NCBI GenBank assembly: GCA_002435545.1
Contig: DJNB01000217.1
Span: forward strand, 19,128-26,701
Length of the DNA stretch: 7,574 bases
Origin: Lachnoclostridium sp. UBA6475
GTDB lineage: Bacteria; Bacillota; Clostridia; Lachnospirales; Lachnospiraceae
Direction of reading: 5' to 3'
Below are positions 1-7,135 of the stretch, one piece after another. Position numbers and translations under genes: made by a program. A model generated the notes under the pieces. It had not been told where the DNA came from, made no database searches, and saw nothing but the letters and a program-made list of their open reading frames with translations. Every line of letters starts with the position of its first letter. The stretch's first letter is position 1.

Positions 1-3000
1 GCGGCGTAACGGTCGGCTGCGGTGTCGGCGTTTCAGTCGGCACAGGAACAGGCGTTGGCGTTTGTATTGGTTTGTTTTCTTTATCGTATGCCAGTGCATA
101 AACAGAGAATTTCTGCGCCCAGACATACAGATAGTCATTCTCAATATAAAATCCTTCTCTTGTCGATGCCTGCTTTTCCGTTTCCGTAAGTTCCGGCAGT
201 TTCTCTACCTGCACCGTTGTTCCATCCTCATGTTTCCGGTATAATACATATCCGGTACGTTCTTTTTCATCTTCTGTAAGCGGTCTTGCCAGCAAGACAA
301 GCTGTTTCGTATCACGAATATTAAACACCTGGGATTCCCCTGAAGGGTCTGTTACCTTCATGTTTATCTTAAAGTCAACGAATTGACCATGCTGCTTATC
401 TTCCGAAATTTTACTTATAATGTCCGGATCTTCTTTTGCATTTTCTACTGTCAATTTGATATCAACGCTGCCTTTTCCGCTCTCAACTGCCTCTACAGCT
501 TTTGCGTTCTCCCTATATACATCCGTGTTATAAATCTTGTCCAGACCGGATACTGCCGCATCCGGCGCATTAAGTTTTACTTCAACGGTTGTATTTTTAG
601 CCGAAACTGTCACATCATCGATCGTTGTAACCTTTCCATCCTTGACCGTTACCATCGTCGTACTGTGATTCGTTCCATCGGATACCACCAGATTGTATAC
701 ACCGTTAGGAAGTTTATCAAAAGAAACGTTCTCTCCATCTTTTAGATTTTCCGCTTTTTCGACTTCCGTATTGCCGACGCATAGGCCGACACGGTAATCT
801 GCATCTGAATCTTTGTTATCGCCCTTAACAATCAGGTTAATCTTTCCAACAGCAGTGTCATCTTTGGTCTTATCATAATCTGTAACTTTTGCTTCATCAA
901 CCTTTTTGATCAAAGATTGCTCCGCATTGATCTGCGTTTCTTCTGCTGTTTTCCTGTCCGCTGCGGCATCGACGTTGTTCTTTGCCTCTTCTGCCTGTTT
1001 GCGGATGTTGTCTTTGACTGCTTCTTTCTCTTCATACGACAGATTCTTTAATTTATCAACGGCAGCCGCACCATCTTCCGCCTGCTTATCAATTTCCGCT
1101 TTGACATCCTCTTTGATCTTTGCCAAAGATACAAACTTGACTGTAAGCCGGGACTGATTACCGGCTTTGTCTACTACGATTATTTTTTTTGTTTTTTCGC
1201 TGTCAGAAGAGAGTGTAAAGGAACCGTCTTTTACCGTCACCGCATCTTCATTGGTATACTCATCTGAACCATCTGTAACATATACGGAATCCAGATTTTC
1301 ATCTGTGACGTCTACGGTATAAGACTTTTCGATATAACATTCATCGCCATCCTTTATCCCTGCGATTACCGGTTTGATCGAATCAAACACCAATCCATCG
1401 GTAGAAAGATAACGAATATTTCCCGCATTGTCTTCCAGTCTCGCATATACGATCACTTTCCGATCAGGTTCAACGGAAAATGGTTTTTCATAGTTTTTCC
1501 AATTTTCTGTCTGCAGCCCTTCCACTTCCTTTTGTGTCAAAGACTTGTCAGACAGATAATAGGAAATACTCTTAACTTTTGTTCCTGCATCTTCTGCTGT
1601 AATTGTAACCTCCCGGCTCTCCTTAAAGAATTTGCCAAAGGTAATCGTACCAAGCAGATCATTCCACTTATTTTCTGCCACATGAATTTCGCCTGCCGGC
1701 GCTGTGACATCTGCAATACCTTCTACCGTAATCCGGGTATCCGCAGTAATTCCGGAGACGGTATAAGTTCCATCGCTGCCTTCCTTGATAACACGGCTGT
1801 TTTTTCCATCTTTATCCGCTGCTTTGACGGCAAATGATTCGAGTTTACTGTAACCTTCTGCCACTTTCAAAGTAAGGATAGCCGTTCCCTTCCAGACAGT
1901 TTTTTCTACGTCACTTGTCAGCATAAAGCCAACCGGTTTTTCCGGCACTAAAATATCTAACTTGCGTCCTTTTTGAATCGTTACTTCTGTTACCGGGGAT
2001 GGCTTATAATTTTTCTTTGCCTTCCGCCGTACTTCGTAAATTCCATCGGGCAGTAATATATTTTTATCCGTAATCGCTCTAAATGTCGTTTCCTCCTCCT
2101 TTTTACGATACTCCATATCTGTCGAAAGTCCTTCTATCCGGCCATCGGCTTTACCACACAAAGTTTCATCCACTGCAGTAAGCACCGGAGCCTCCTGATC
2201 TGCATTTTCAATCGTAAAGGAAACGGTATCTTGTCCTGCTTTTAATGCATAATTCACTGCATCTTCTCCCAGCAGAGATATCACTGCTGTATATTCCGGT
2301 TTCTCTTCTGTATTTGCATCCGTCTGTGCGCCGTCCACTTTCCAGGTACAGTCGGTACTGTCATATATTCCATCCACCGTGACATCCGGAAGCTGTTCAT
2401 TTCCGTTATAAACAAATGTTGTATTTTCACAGGTAACCTTCAGTGGCTTTGGAAGAATTGTATAAGTTGTTTCCAAGCCCTCTTTTGGCAGTATATAGTT
2501 GGTATTGGATAATTCTTCTACATATGCCTGATAAACCGTCTCTCCTGTCTTAACGTTGGTATCTTTCTGAGCGCCTTTGACAACGACCTCGCATGTATCA
2601 ACATCCAGTATACCTTTGACTGCTGCTGTCGGTGCCTGCTCTTTTCCATTGTAAATAAGTTCCGTATCCTGCCATTCAATCGTAACCGGTTTTGGATCTA
2701 CCGTCAATTCTGCATTTACAAATTCTACATCGTAAGCATCCTCTTCATCCGGAGTATACGTTCCCCGGATCTTGTAGGTTCCCACGTCTTCTCCCGGTTC
2801 TCTTTCAAGAGATATTCCACCTATCTTTTTATCCAGAACTTCACCGGATTTTGTAATAAGATATGTAAATTCCGGATCTTTCTCTCCGTACTCTTTCTCT
2901 TCATTTTGTATTACTACCTTAACGGCCGACCGGTTGATACGTGCAGTCAATTTACCATACAGCGTGTAATAACCATTTTTTTCCAGTTTGTAGTAAATGG

Positions 3001-4846
3001 TTGTATTGGTTCCTCCCTTTTTAAAGGAATATGGTTCACTTCGATATTGTCCATCCAGACTGGTACTGTAGCTCACAACAGCTCCTTCTGCTTTTGTCTC
3101 TGCTTTTATCTCATGTGACTTACCATCATATTCTCCTTCGTAAGAGGTTTCCACAACATCCTGGAACATCTTCATCGTTTTTACCGTCAAACCCTCCGAT
3201 ATTTCAGAAGAAAATGCGGTATCTGTTGCCGCATAACGTGTCTTAACAACATATGTTTGCCCGGACTCCAATTCCGTAAAGGATACTTTGTTATCTTCGT
3301 CCGGGGTTTTCCAGGTTTTACCATCATCAATGCTGTATTCCTGATCGGAAGCTCCATTGATAACAATACTGTCTGTCGTTGTTATTACATCACTATTCTT
3401 GATATCATCCGGAGCACTATTATCTACATTTGGCGCCTGTGGATTCTCCGGTGAATCCGGTCTTCTTGGGATGGAAACGGAAGCCGGATCATAGTTGGTA
3501 TCCTCCGTCGCACGTTTCTGTATCGTCAATATGCTTCCATACCATTCGTCCTGAAATTTGACACCGAGTTTTTTCTCTTCATCGTATTTTCCGGAGTCCA
3601 CAAGGGTTCCATTTTCATCAAACAATTGATATGTCATATCATCATTGATCACCAGTTTCCAAGTCTTGTCACTTGTATTCTGTGTAATATCATAAGTCCC
3701 TGCTCCATCAAAACCACTGATGGATTCCTCTTTATAACTAATAGAAAAGCAAAGGCTCTTTTTCAGTTTGTCTAAAGAAGCTTTTACATCCGGATTCAAA
3801 CTGGAATAATATGTCAATGAATCATTTCTTCCCGCTTTTATCGTTTCCAGATTGAAAGTAAGTGCAATACCAACATCTTTTTTTACGTACCCATTTGTAT
3901 CCGATGTACTGATGGCTACATCCGAGTCCTCTGCATAATTTTTGTCCGTGACCGGTGCACCATCCCACAAATAACTGTCGTATGCACTGTTTGGTGCCAG
4001 ACTTGTCATGATAGAAGCTTTCGCTCTGTTATCCACTGCCATGAAAAAGAAACCGCCCAAAGTAACCGGTCCTCTGGAAACCACCATCGCATAATTGTCT
4101 GCACCTGCACTTTTCGTTAAGACCGGATTACAGATCACTTTATTGTATGTCTCATAGGTTTCATTTAACTGCTGATCCTGATCCGGGTCAAAACTACGCA
4201 CAAAACGGGCATCCTCAATCGTCTTATCTCCAAGATTCTTTATCAAGACATCCGTCTTATACTCCAGATCATCCACATCAAAGGTATAAATAATTGTAAT
4301 CTGTATATTTTCTTTGGTCACTCCCTGCACCTGTGCCTGCAGTGTATCCCCTGATGAAATATTCGCAGCCTGTGGCTCTGTCTTCCAATTGCTTTCACTG
4401 GTTGTTGATATACGATCTGACACTGCATAATTATATGTTTGTCCGTCTATTTTGTAGGCAAACATCCATCTTTCTTCCTGGGTTCCCGGCAGAAAGAAAT
4501 CTCCCATAATCGGCGAATTTCCTACATTCCAGCCATCCTGATCTGCCTGCAGCCCGAGTCCCCGGTAAGCATCATGAGGGTGAAATGCCTTATCTGTATG
4601 ACTTGAATTATTTACAGAATCTTCCGGGAGCTTCGATGTACCAAAACTTCCGTGTTTGCTGATTCCCACTTCAATATAATTTCCTCCCAAAAACACATTG
4701 CCATCACTGTCTGTACAGGACCTGGCTCCCGGCAGTCCGGTGGCAGCCTGTGCCTGCTTGATATTTTGTGGCAGACTCACGGAAGTAAGTATCATTGCCA
4801 AGGCAAGTATCCAAGCAAACAGCTTATAAATAAATGTTCTGTTCAT
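1..4846 (-). CDS. Giant secreted cell-surface protein with MBG/Ig-like repeats (partial, 3' end off window)
   Basis: The frame is open without a stop for 1615 codons from the ATG at 4846 to the left edge, so the C-terminus is missing. The start has an AGGAGG site 8 nt upstream. Visible order by residue: signal peptide 1-34; unrecognised beta-rich module about 36-456 with a DPDQDQQLNET motif at 220-230; Pro-rich hinge about 458-480; FN3-like domain about 480-558; YDG-type domain about 564-640; YGX-type MBG domain (YGEKDP at 653-658); two tandem YNG-type repeats 719-881; second FN3-like domain about 885-960; beta domain 961-1047; two Ig-like domains of the 'DNAGN' type 1048-1240; charged helical segment 1241-1322; beta-rich module to 1595 ending in FSVYALAY; Pro/Thr linker from 1596. 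This architecture is typical of wall-anchored adhesins of gut Firmicutes. I infer an extracellular binding or adhesion role, with a sortase signal or other anchor beyond the window. No catalytic motif was recognised and the ligand is unknown. Confidence 0.93.
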   Translation of the reverse strand, partial: MNRTFIYKLFAWILALAMILTSVSLPQNIKQAQAATGLPGARSCTDSDGNVFLGGNYIEVGISKHGSFGTSKLPEDSVNNSSHTDKAFHPHDAYRGLGLQADQDGWNVGNSPIMGDFFLPGTQEERWMFAYKIDGQTYNYAVSDRISTTSESNWKTEPQAANISSGDTLQAQVQGVTKENIQITIIYTFDVDDLEYKTDVLIKNLGDKTIEDARFVRSFDPDQDQQLNETYETYNKVICNPVLTKSAGADNYAMVVSRGPVTLGGFFFMAVDNRAKASIMTSLAPNSAYDSYLWDGAPVTDKNYAEDSDVAISTSDTNGYVKKDVGIALTFNLETIKAGRNDSLTYYSSLNPDVKASLDKLKKSLCFSISYKEESISGFDGAGTYDITQNTSDKTWKLVINDDMTYQLFDENGTLVDSGKYDEEKKLGVKFQDEWYGSILTIQKRATEDTNYDPASVSIPRRPDSPENPQAPNVDNSAPDDIKNSDVITTTDSIVINGASDQEYSIDDGKTWKTPDEDNKVSFTELESGQTYVVKTRYAATDTAFSSEISEGLTVKTMKMFQDVVETSYEGEYDGKSHEIKAETKAEGAVVSYSTSLDGQYRSEPYSFKKGGTNTTIYYKLEKNGYYTLYGKLTARINRSAVKVVIQNEEKEYGEKDPEFTYLITKSGEVLDKKIGGISLEREPGEDVGTYKIRGTYTPDEEDAYDVEFVNAELTVDPKPVTIEWQDTELIYNGKEQAPTAAVKGILDVDTCEVVVKGAQKDTNVKTGETVYQAYVEELSNTNYILPKEGLETTYTILPKPLKVTCENTTFVYNGNEQLPDVTVDGIYDSTDCTWKVDGAQTDANTEEKPEYTAVISLLGEDAVNYALKAGQDTVSFTIENADQEAPVLTAVDETLCGKADGRIEGLSTDMEYRKKEEETTFRAITDKNILLPDGIYEVRRKAKKNYKPSPVTEVTIQKGRKLDILVPEKPVGFMLTSDVEKTVWKGTAILTLKVAEGYSKLESFAVKAADKDGKNSRVIKEGSDGTYTVSGITADTRITVEGIADVTAPAGEIHVAENKWNDLLGTITFGKFFKESREVTITAEDAGTKVKSISYYLSDKSLTQKEVEGLQTENWKNYEKPFSVEPDRKVIVYARLEDNAGNIRYLSTDGLVFDSIKPVIAGIKDGDECYIEKSYTVDVTDENLDSVYVTDGSDEYTNEDAVTVKDGSFTLSSDSEKTKKIIVVDKAGNQSRLTVKFVSLAKIKEDVKAEIDKQAEDGAAAVDKLKNLSYEEKEAVKDNIRKQAEEAKNNVDAAADRKTAEETQINAEQSLIKKVDEAKVTDYDKTKDDTAVGKINLIVKGDNKDSDADYRVGLCVGNTEVEKAENLKDGENVSFDKLPNGVYNLVVSDGTNHSTTMVTVKDGKVTTIDDVTVSAKNTTVEVKLNAPDAAVSGLDKIYNTDVYRENAKAVEAVESGKGSVDIKLTVENAKEDPDIISKISEDKQHGQFVDFKINMKVTDPSGESQVFNIRDTKQLVLLARPLTEDEKERTGYVLYRKHEDGTTVQVEKLPELTETEKQASTREGFYIENDYLYVWAQKFSVYALAYDKENKPIQTPTPVPVPTETPTPQPTVTP
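2..61 (-). other. Pro/Thr-rich wall-spanning linker (start)
   Basis: Residues 1596-1615 follow the pattern T-P-T-P-V-P-V-P-T-E-T-P-T-P-Q-P-T-V-T-P, with proline at nearly every second position. Such segments usually thread the peptidoglycan just before a sortase sorting signal. The segment continues beyond the window, so neither its length nor the anchor is visible. Confidence 0.8.
2204..2692 (-). repeat. Two tandem 81-residue MBG-type repeats in the surface protein
   Basis: Residues 719-799 and 800-881 align by eye. Each opens with KPv/l, has a conserved aromatic-Tyr-Asn-Gly element (LIYNGKEQAP and FVYNGNEQLP), a GAQ.D.N motif (GAQKDTN and GAQTDAN) and ends in TYTI or SFTI. The repeats have diverged, so this is an old protein-level duplication rather than a fresh DNA duplication. 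MBG domains are stalk-forming beta-sandwich units in bacterial surface proteins. Here they probably extend the N-terminal module away from the wall. Confidence 0.8.
4745..4846 (-). other. Sec signal peptide of the surface protein
   Basis: Residues 1-34 show a basic start (MNRTFIYK), a hydrophobic core (LFAWILALAMILTSVSL) and a polar end finishing in QAQA before A35. A type I signal peptidase cut after AQA fits the A-X-A rule. There is no lipobox cysteine here and no YSIRK motif. The protein is therefore predicted to be exported by Sec and anchored, if at all, at its C-terminus. Confidence 0.9.
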
Positions 4847-4854
4847 TTCCAAAT

Positions 4855-4860
4855 CCTCCT
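4855..4860 (-). promoter_or_regulatory. Ribosome binding site of the surface-protein gene
   Basis: A perfect AGGAGG lies 8 nt before the ATG at 4846. It fixes the start codon and places the signal peptide at the exact N-terminus. Confidence 0.9.
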
Positions 4861-4886
4861 TTTTGTAATATCTTCATATATCTTAA

Positions 4887-4921
4887 ATTATACTTGTCCA
4901 AATATAACAAAAATATAACAA
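4887..4921 (-). promoter_or_regulatory. Predicted activator-dependent promoter with 11-bp tandem operator repeat
   Basis: Read on the minus strand, TTGTTATATTT occurs twice in perfect tandem (4921-4911 and 4910-4900). Seven bases follow, then a perfect TATAAT (4892-4887), then about 40 nt to the ATG. The -35 position at the standard spacing reads TATTTT, a poor match to TTGACA, so the promoter probably needs an activator. Tandem direct repeats of about 11 bp next to the -10 are the geometry used by OmpR/PhoB and SARP winged-helix activators. The regulator encoded immediately upstream carries such a domain. The -10 box and the repeat are seen directly; which protein binds is inference. Confidence 0.65.
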
Positions 4922-4965
4922 AAAAGGCCTTTACAGAAATTTAATGTTTCCGTAAAAACCTCTTT
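4921..4965 (-). terminator. Intrinsic terminator of the sensor kinase/regulator operon
   Basis: Five bases after the regulator stop codon the minus-strand transcript can form a 19-bp stem (arms 4965-4947 and 4939-4921) around a 7-nt loop, CAUUAAA. All positions pair, with four G-U wobbles, and the descending arm ends in GGCC followed by six U. On the plus strand the wobbles become A-C mismatches, so the hairpin works mainly for leftward transcription. It separates the regulatory operon from the surface-protein gene. Confidence 0.88.
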
Positions 4966-4970
4966 ATCCT

Positions 4971-5765
4971 TTATTTGTTTTCATCCTGTAAAATGGCGTT
5001 TCCAAGTTCGCCCCAGCTGTATTGTGACATATATTCTCCGTTGTATGCATGAACTCCTTCCGGTTTGTCGTCCAGATAATCATAATAATCACAGGATAAG
5101 TAATCGGGGTTTACCGCATATTTATTCCAGGAAGTCTGAAATGCCTCATTTAAGCCGACTTTTTTTAATGAAGTTATTAAATCCTTTTTTAATTTTTGTA
5201 GATAAATACCGGTATTATCATCCGTAGCGGCATCCTCCCACAGTATGGCCCGCAATTCTCCGGAAGTAACGGCATGACCTCTTCTATCCACCAGATAGGC
5301 AAGCATTTCTTTTGTTTTACTTCTCTCGAACTCCACTCTTTTCCCGTCTGCAAATACATCAAAGTTGCCGAAGCACTTGACTGTCAGCCTGTTCTGTTGT
5401 GCCGGCACGACCGGATTGCGGAGATTTTCCAGTTCCTCCCGGATAGCTTCCTCCGTCACCGGCTTTCTCACATAACCGCTCATTCTGAGCCGGATAGCCT
5501 GCTCCATATACTCGTTGTAAGCCGTCACAAACACAATATTGACTTTCGGATACCATATTTTCAGTTGTTTTGCAACGGAAAGTCCGTCCACAGCGCCCAT
5601 TTCCACATCCAGGAAAGCCACATCATAAGCATGATTTTTCGCATATTGCAGCAGTTCCCCGGAATTCTGAAATCCCGTTATTTCCGCTTCCGGTCTGACT
5701 TTTCTGATAACCTCCGTGAGCTGGTCCAAAGCTAATTTTTCATCATCCGCAGCTAATATCTTCAT
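4971..5765 (-). CDS. Response regulator with receiver and SARP-like winged-helix domain (SAPR family)
   Basis: Cytoplasmic transcription regulator and partner of the kinase encoded just upstream. Residue numbers count from an alternative GTG at 5771; subtract 2 for the preferred ATG start at 5765. The receiver domain (about 3-118) has the acidic pair D9/D10, phospho-acceptor D55 in FLDVEMG, T83 in FVTAYNEY and K103 in VRKPV, so it looks fully functional. After a short linker, residues 128-222 form an OmpR/SARP-type winged helix, starting VKCFGNFDVFADGKRVEF, with a recognition-helix region around DNTGIYLQKLKKDL. The remaining roughly 45 residues (CDYYDYL ... AYNGEYMSQYSWGE) resemble the beginning of a bacterial transcriptional activator domain but are much shorter than a full one. 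AGGAT lies 9 nt before the ATG but only 3 nt before the GTG, hence the ATG choice. The start is 12 nt after the kinase stop, so the two are cotranscribed. Its likely target is the repeat at 4900-4921 (inference). Confidence 0.93.
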   Translation of the reverse strand: MKILAADDEKLALDQLTEVIRKVRPEAEITGFQNSGELLQYAKNHAYDVAFLDVEMGAVDGLSVAKQLKIWYPKVNIVFVTAYNEYMEQAIRLRMSGYVRKPVTEEAIREELENLRNPVVPAQQNRLTVKCFGNFDVFADGKRVEFERSKTKEMLAYLVDRRGHAVTSGELRAILWEDAATDDNTGIYLQKLKKDLITSLKKVGLNEAFQTSWNKYAVNPDYLSCDYYDYLDDKPEGVHAYNGEYMSQYSWGELGNAILQDENK

Positions 5766-5777
5766 AAACACAACATC

Positions 5778-7070
5778 CTATTCTTTATTCTGTGGTAAAA
5801 TAATGACTACTTCCGTCCCCGTTCCTATTTCACTGCTTACCGTCATCGTTCCATTACACATGTTTTTTAATCTGTTTTCCACATTTTTCAGTCCTACATG
5901 CGCATGACCGTCGCAGATTTCGCTATTCTGCCGAAATCCGGTTCCGTTATCCGTCACCCTGACAATCACGTTTCCGTCTCCTCTTTCGGTGGAAATTTTC
6001 ACAATACCGCCTTCTTCTTTTTTACAGATTCCATGCTTTACCGCATTTTCCACCAGCGGCTGAACCGTCAGCGCCGGCAATAAAAAATCAGTATCCTGTA
6101 TATCATAAGCAACCTGTAATCTGTTGCCAAATCTCTTCTTCTCAATGGATAAATAACACTTAATATGATTTAATTCCTGTTCAAACGGAACCATTCCTTT
6201 TTCACTTAAGGCATCCAGATTGCCACGGAGGTACTCCGCAAATTCCCCCAGCGTTTCTTTTGCCATAGCCGGATTGGTATCGCACATATTCTGAATGGAG
6301 TTTAAGGTATTGTAGATAAAATGCGGTGCAATCTGGGATAACATCATTGAGATTCTCAGATCTGCAGCCTCTTTCTCCTTACTCGCCAGATTTCGGTTCT
6401 GCTCTACCATCGCAACCACAAACATCAGAATCATAGAAATACTGATTGCCAGATTTATCAGAGAGATTCCGTAATAAAACAGCATAATCACTGCCGCCAG
6501 TAACGGCAATGCAATATAAGAAATCATAGAAATAAATATATCACGGTTAATGTTCTTCCGATATTCAATCAGCAGCGACATATCTAAAAGCATCCCGATC
6601 ATTGGCAGAATCAACGATACGAAATAGGCTGGATTTCTATGGTAATAATTCTCCACATCAAAATAATAATATAAGTGTGTAAACTGCGACAGGATCACCA
6701 GCAGCAATGCCAGCCCTCCTACAAAGTAAACGATGATAACCCGCCAATTTTTCTTCTTCTGCCTGTCATTCTCAAAAAGATAACAGCACACATATCTATG
6801 AAACAGCAGGAGCAGAATGTCACTCAGTGCAAACACACAGAAATTACTGATCCGCACCATCCAATATCCTGTCATACCGGCGGCTCCCCGGAATAACCAC
6901 GCCATGGCATCGCTAAGCATCAGGGTCGCACAGCATACCTGCATCCACAACATCCATCTACGTTTATCTTTATCAAAATTTCTGCTCATAAACATACATA
7001 AAGCTGCAATCAGGCTGAATATACATCCCCATAACAGTAATGCTATATGTATGGACTGTCGATCAAACAT
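5778..7070 (-). CDS. Seven-helix membrane sensor histidine kinase, LytS/His_kinase type
   Basis: Sensor kinase of 430 residues, expected in the cytoplasmic membrane. The N-terminal half holds about seven hydrophobic segments (about 8-28, 41-60, 72-92, 110-129, 148-168, 178-198, 203-222), with no sizeable extracellular domain. A short linker (NLASKEKEAADLRIS) leads into a His_kinase-family (PF06580-like) core: phospho-acceptor H250 in LSQIAPHFIYNTLNSIQ, N-box LVENAVKHGI around N342, G1 box DNGTGF at 374-379, and GLKNVENRL at 393-401. The catalytic residues are intact, so autophosphorylation and transfer to the adjacent regulator are expected. The ATG at 7070 has GAGGAG 7 nt upstream. The signal is unknown: the membrane part could sense a small molecule, a peptide or envelope state, and no peptide gene was seen nearby. 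Kinases of this class often pair with LytTR regulators, but this one is coupled to a SARP-like regulator. Confidence 0.95.
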   Translation of the reverse strand: MFDRQSIHIALLLWGCIFSLIAALCMFMSRNFDKDKRRWMLWMQVCCATLMLSDAMAWLFRGAAGMTGYWMVRISNFCVFALSDILLLLFHRYVCCYLFENDRQKKKNWRVIIVYFVGGLALLLVILSQFTHLYYYFDVENYYHRNPAYFVSLILPMIGMLLDMSLLIEYRKNINRDIFISMISYIALPLLAAVIMLFYYGISLINLAISISMILMFVVAMVEQNRNLASKEKEAADLRISMMLSQIAPHFIYNTLNSIQNMCDTNPAMAKETLGEFAEYLRGNLDALSEKGMVPFEQELNHIKCYLSIEKKRFGNRLQVAYDIQDTDFLLPALTVQPLVENAVKHGICKKEEGGIVKISTERGDGNVIVRVTDNGTGFRQNSEICDGHAHVGLKNVENRLKNMCNGTMTVSSEIGTGTEVVIILPQNKE

Positions 7071-7077
7071 AGTCTCT

Positions 7078-7083
7078 CTCCTC
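7078..7083 (-). promoter_or_regulatory. Ribosome binding site of the sensor kinase gene
   Basis: GAGGAG lies 7 nt before the ATG at 7070, supporting that start. Confidence 0.8.
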
Positions 7084-7088
7084 TTTGG

Positions 7089-7117
7089 TTGACATTCTAT
7101 AGGTTCTCTTATATAGT
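7089..7117 (+). promoter_or_regulatory. Sigma-A-type promoter of the lipoprotein gene
   Basis: A perfect TTGACA (7089-7094), a 17-bp spacer and TATAGT (7112-7117) predict a rightward start near 7124 and a leader of about 80 nt. It lies inside the leader of the kinase operon and faces that operon's promoter. Confidence 0.75.
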
Positions 7118-7135
7118 TGATTTACTATGGCATTT

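Noticed and set aside
2091..2100. AGGAGGAGGA on the minus strand inside the surface-protein gene
   Set aside because: It encodes a Lys-Glu-Glu-Glu stretch and no ATG/GTG/TTG follows at suitable spacing in a long frame, so it is not an internal start.
62..3454. Several plus-strand open frames of 60-120 codons within the surface-protein region
   Set aside because: They lie antisense to a continuous minus-strand frame with signal peptide and repeat domains, lack good ribosome sites and have unlikely, Cys/Phe-rich compositions.
5766..5771. GTG at 5771 as regulator start
   Set aside because: The only Shine-Dalgarno-like element (AGGAT, 5775-5779) is just 3 nt from it, while the ATG at 5765 is 9 nt away and gives the usual MKIL receiver N-terminus.
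4847..5777. A single three-gene operon from kinase to surface protein
   Set aside because: A 19-bp-stem terminator with a U-run and a separate TATAAT lie between regulator and surface gene; limited read-through remains possible.
5024..7092. Plus-strand and out-of-frame minus-strand short frames over the kinase and regulator genes
   Set aside because: They are shadows of two genes with intact, recognisable catalytic motifs; none has a convincing start site.
7113..7128. ATAGT/ACTAT inverted repeat as a defined operator
   Set aside because: Arms of only 5 bp in AT-rich DNA are expected by chance; noted only because of its position between two start sites.
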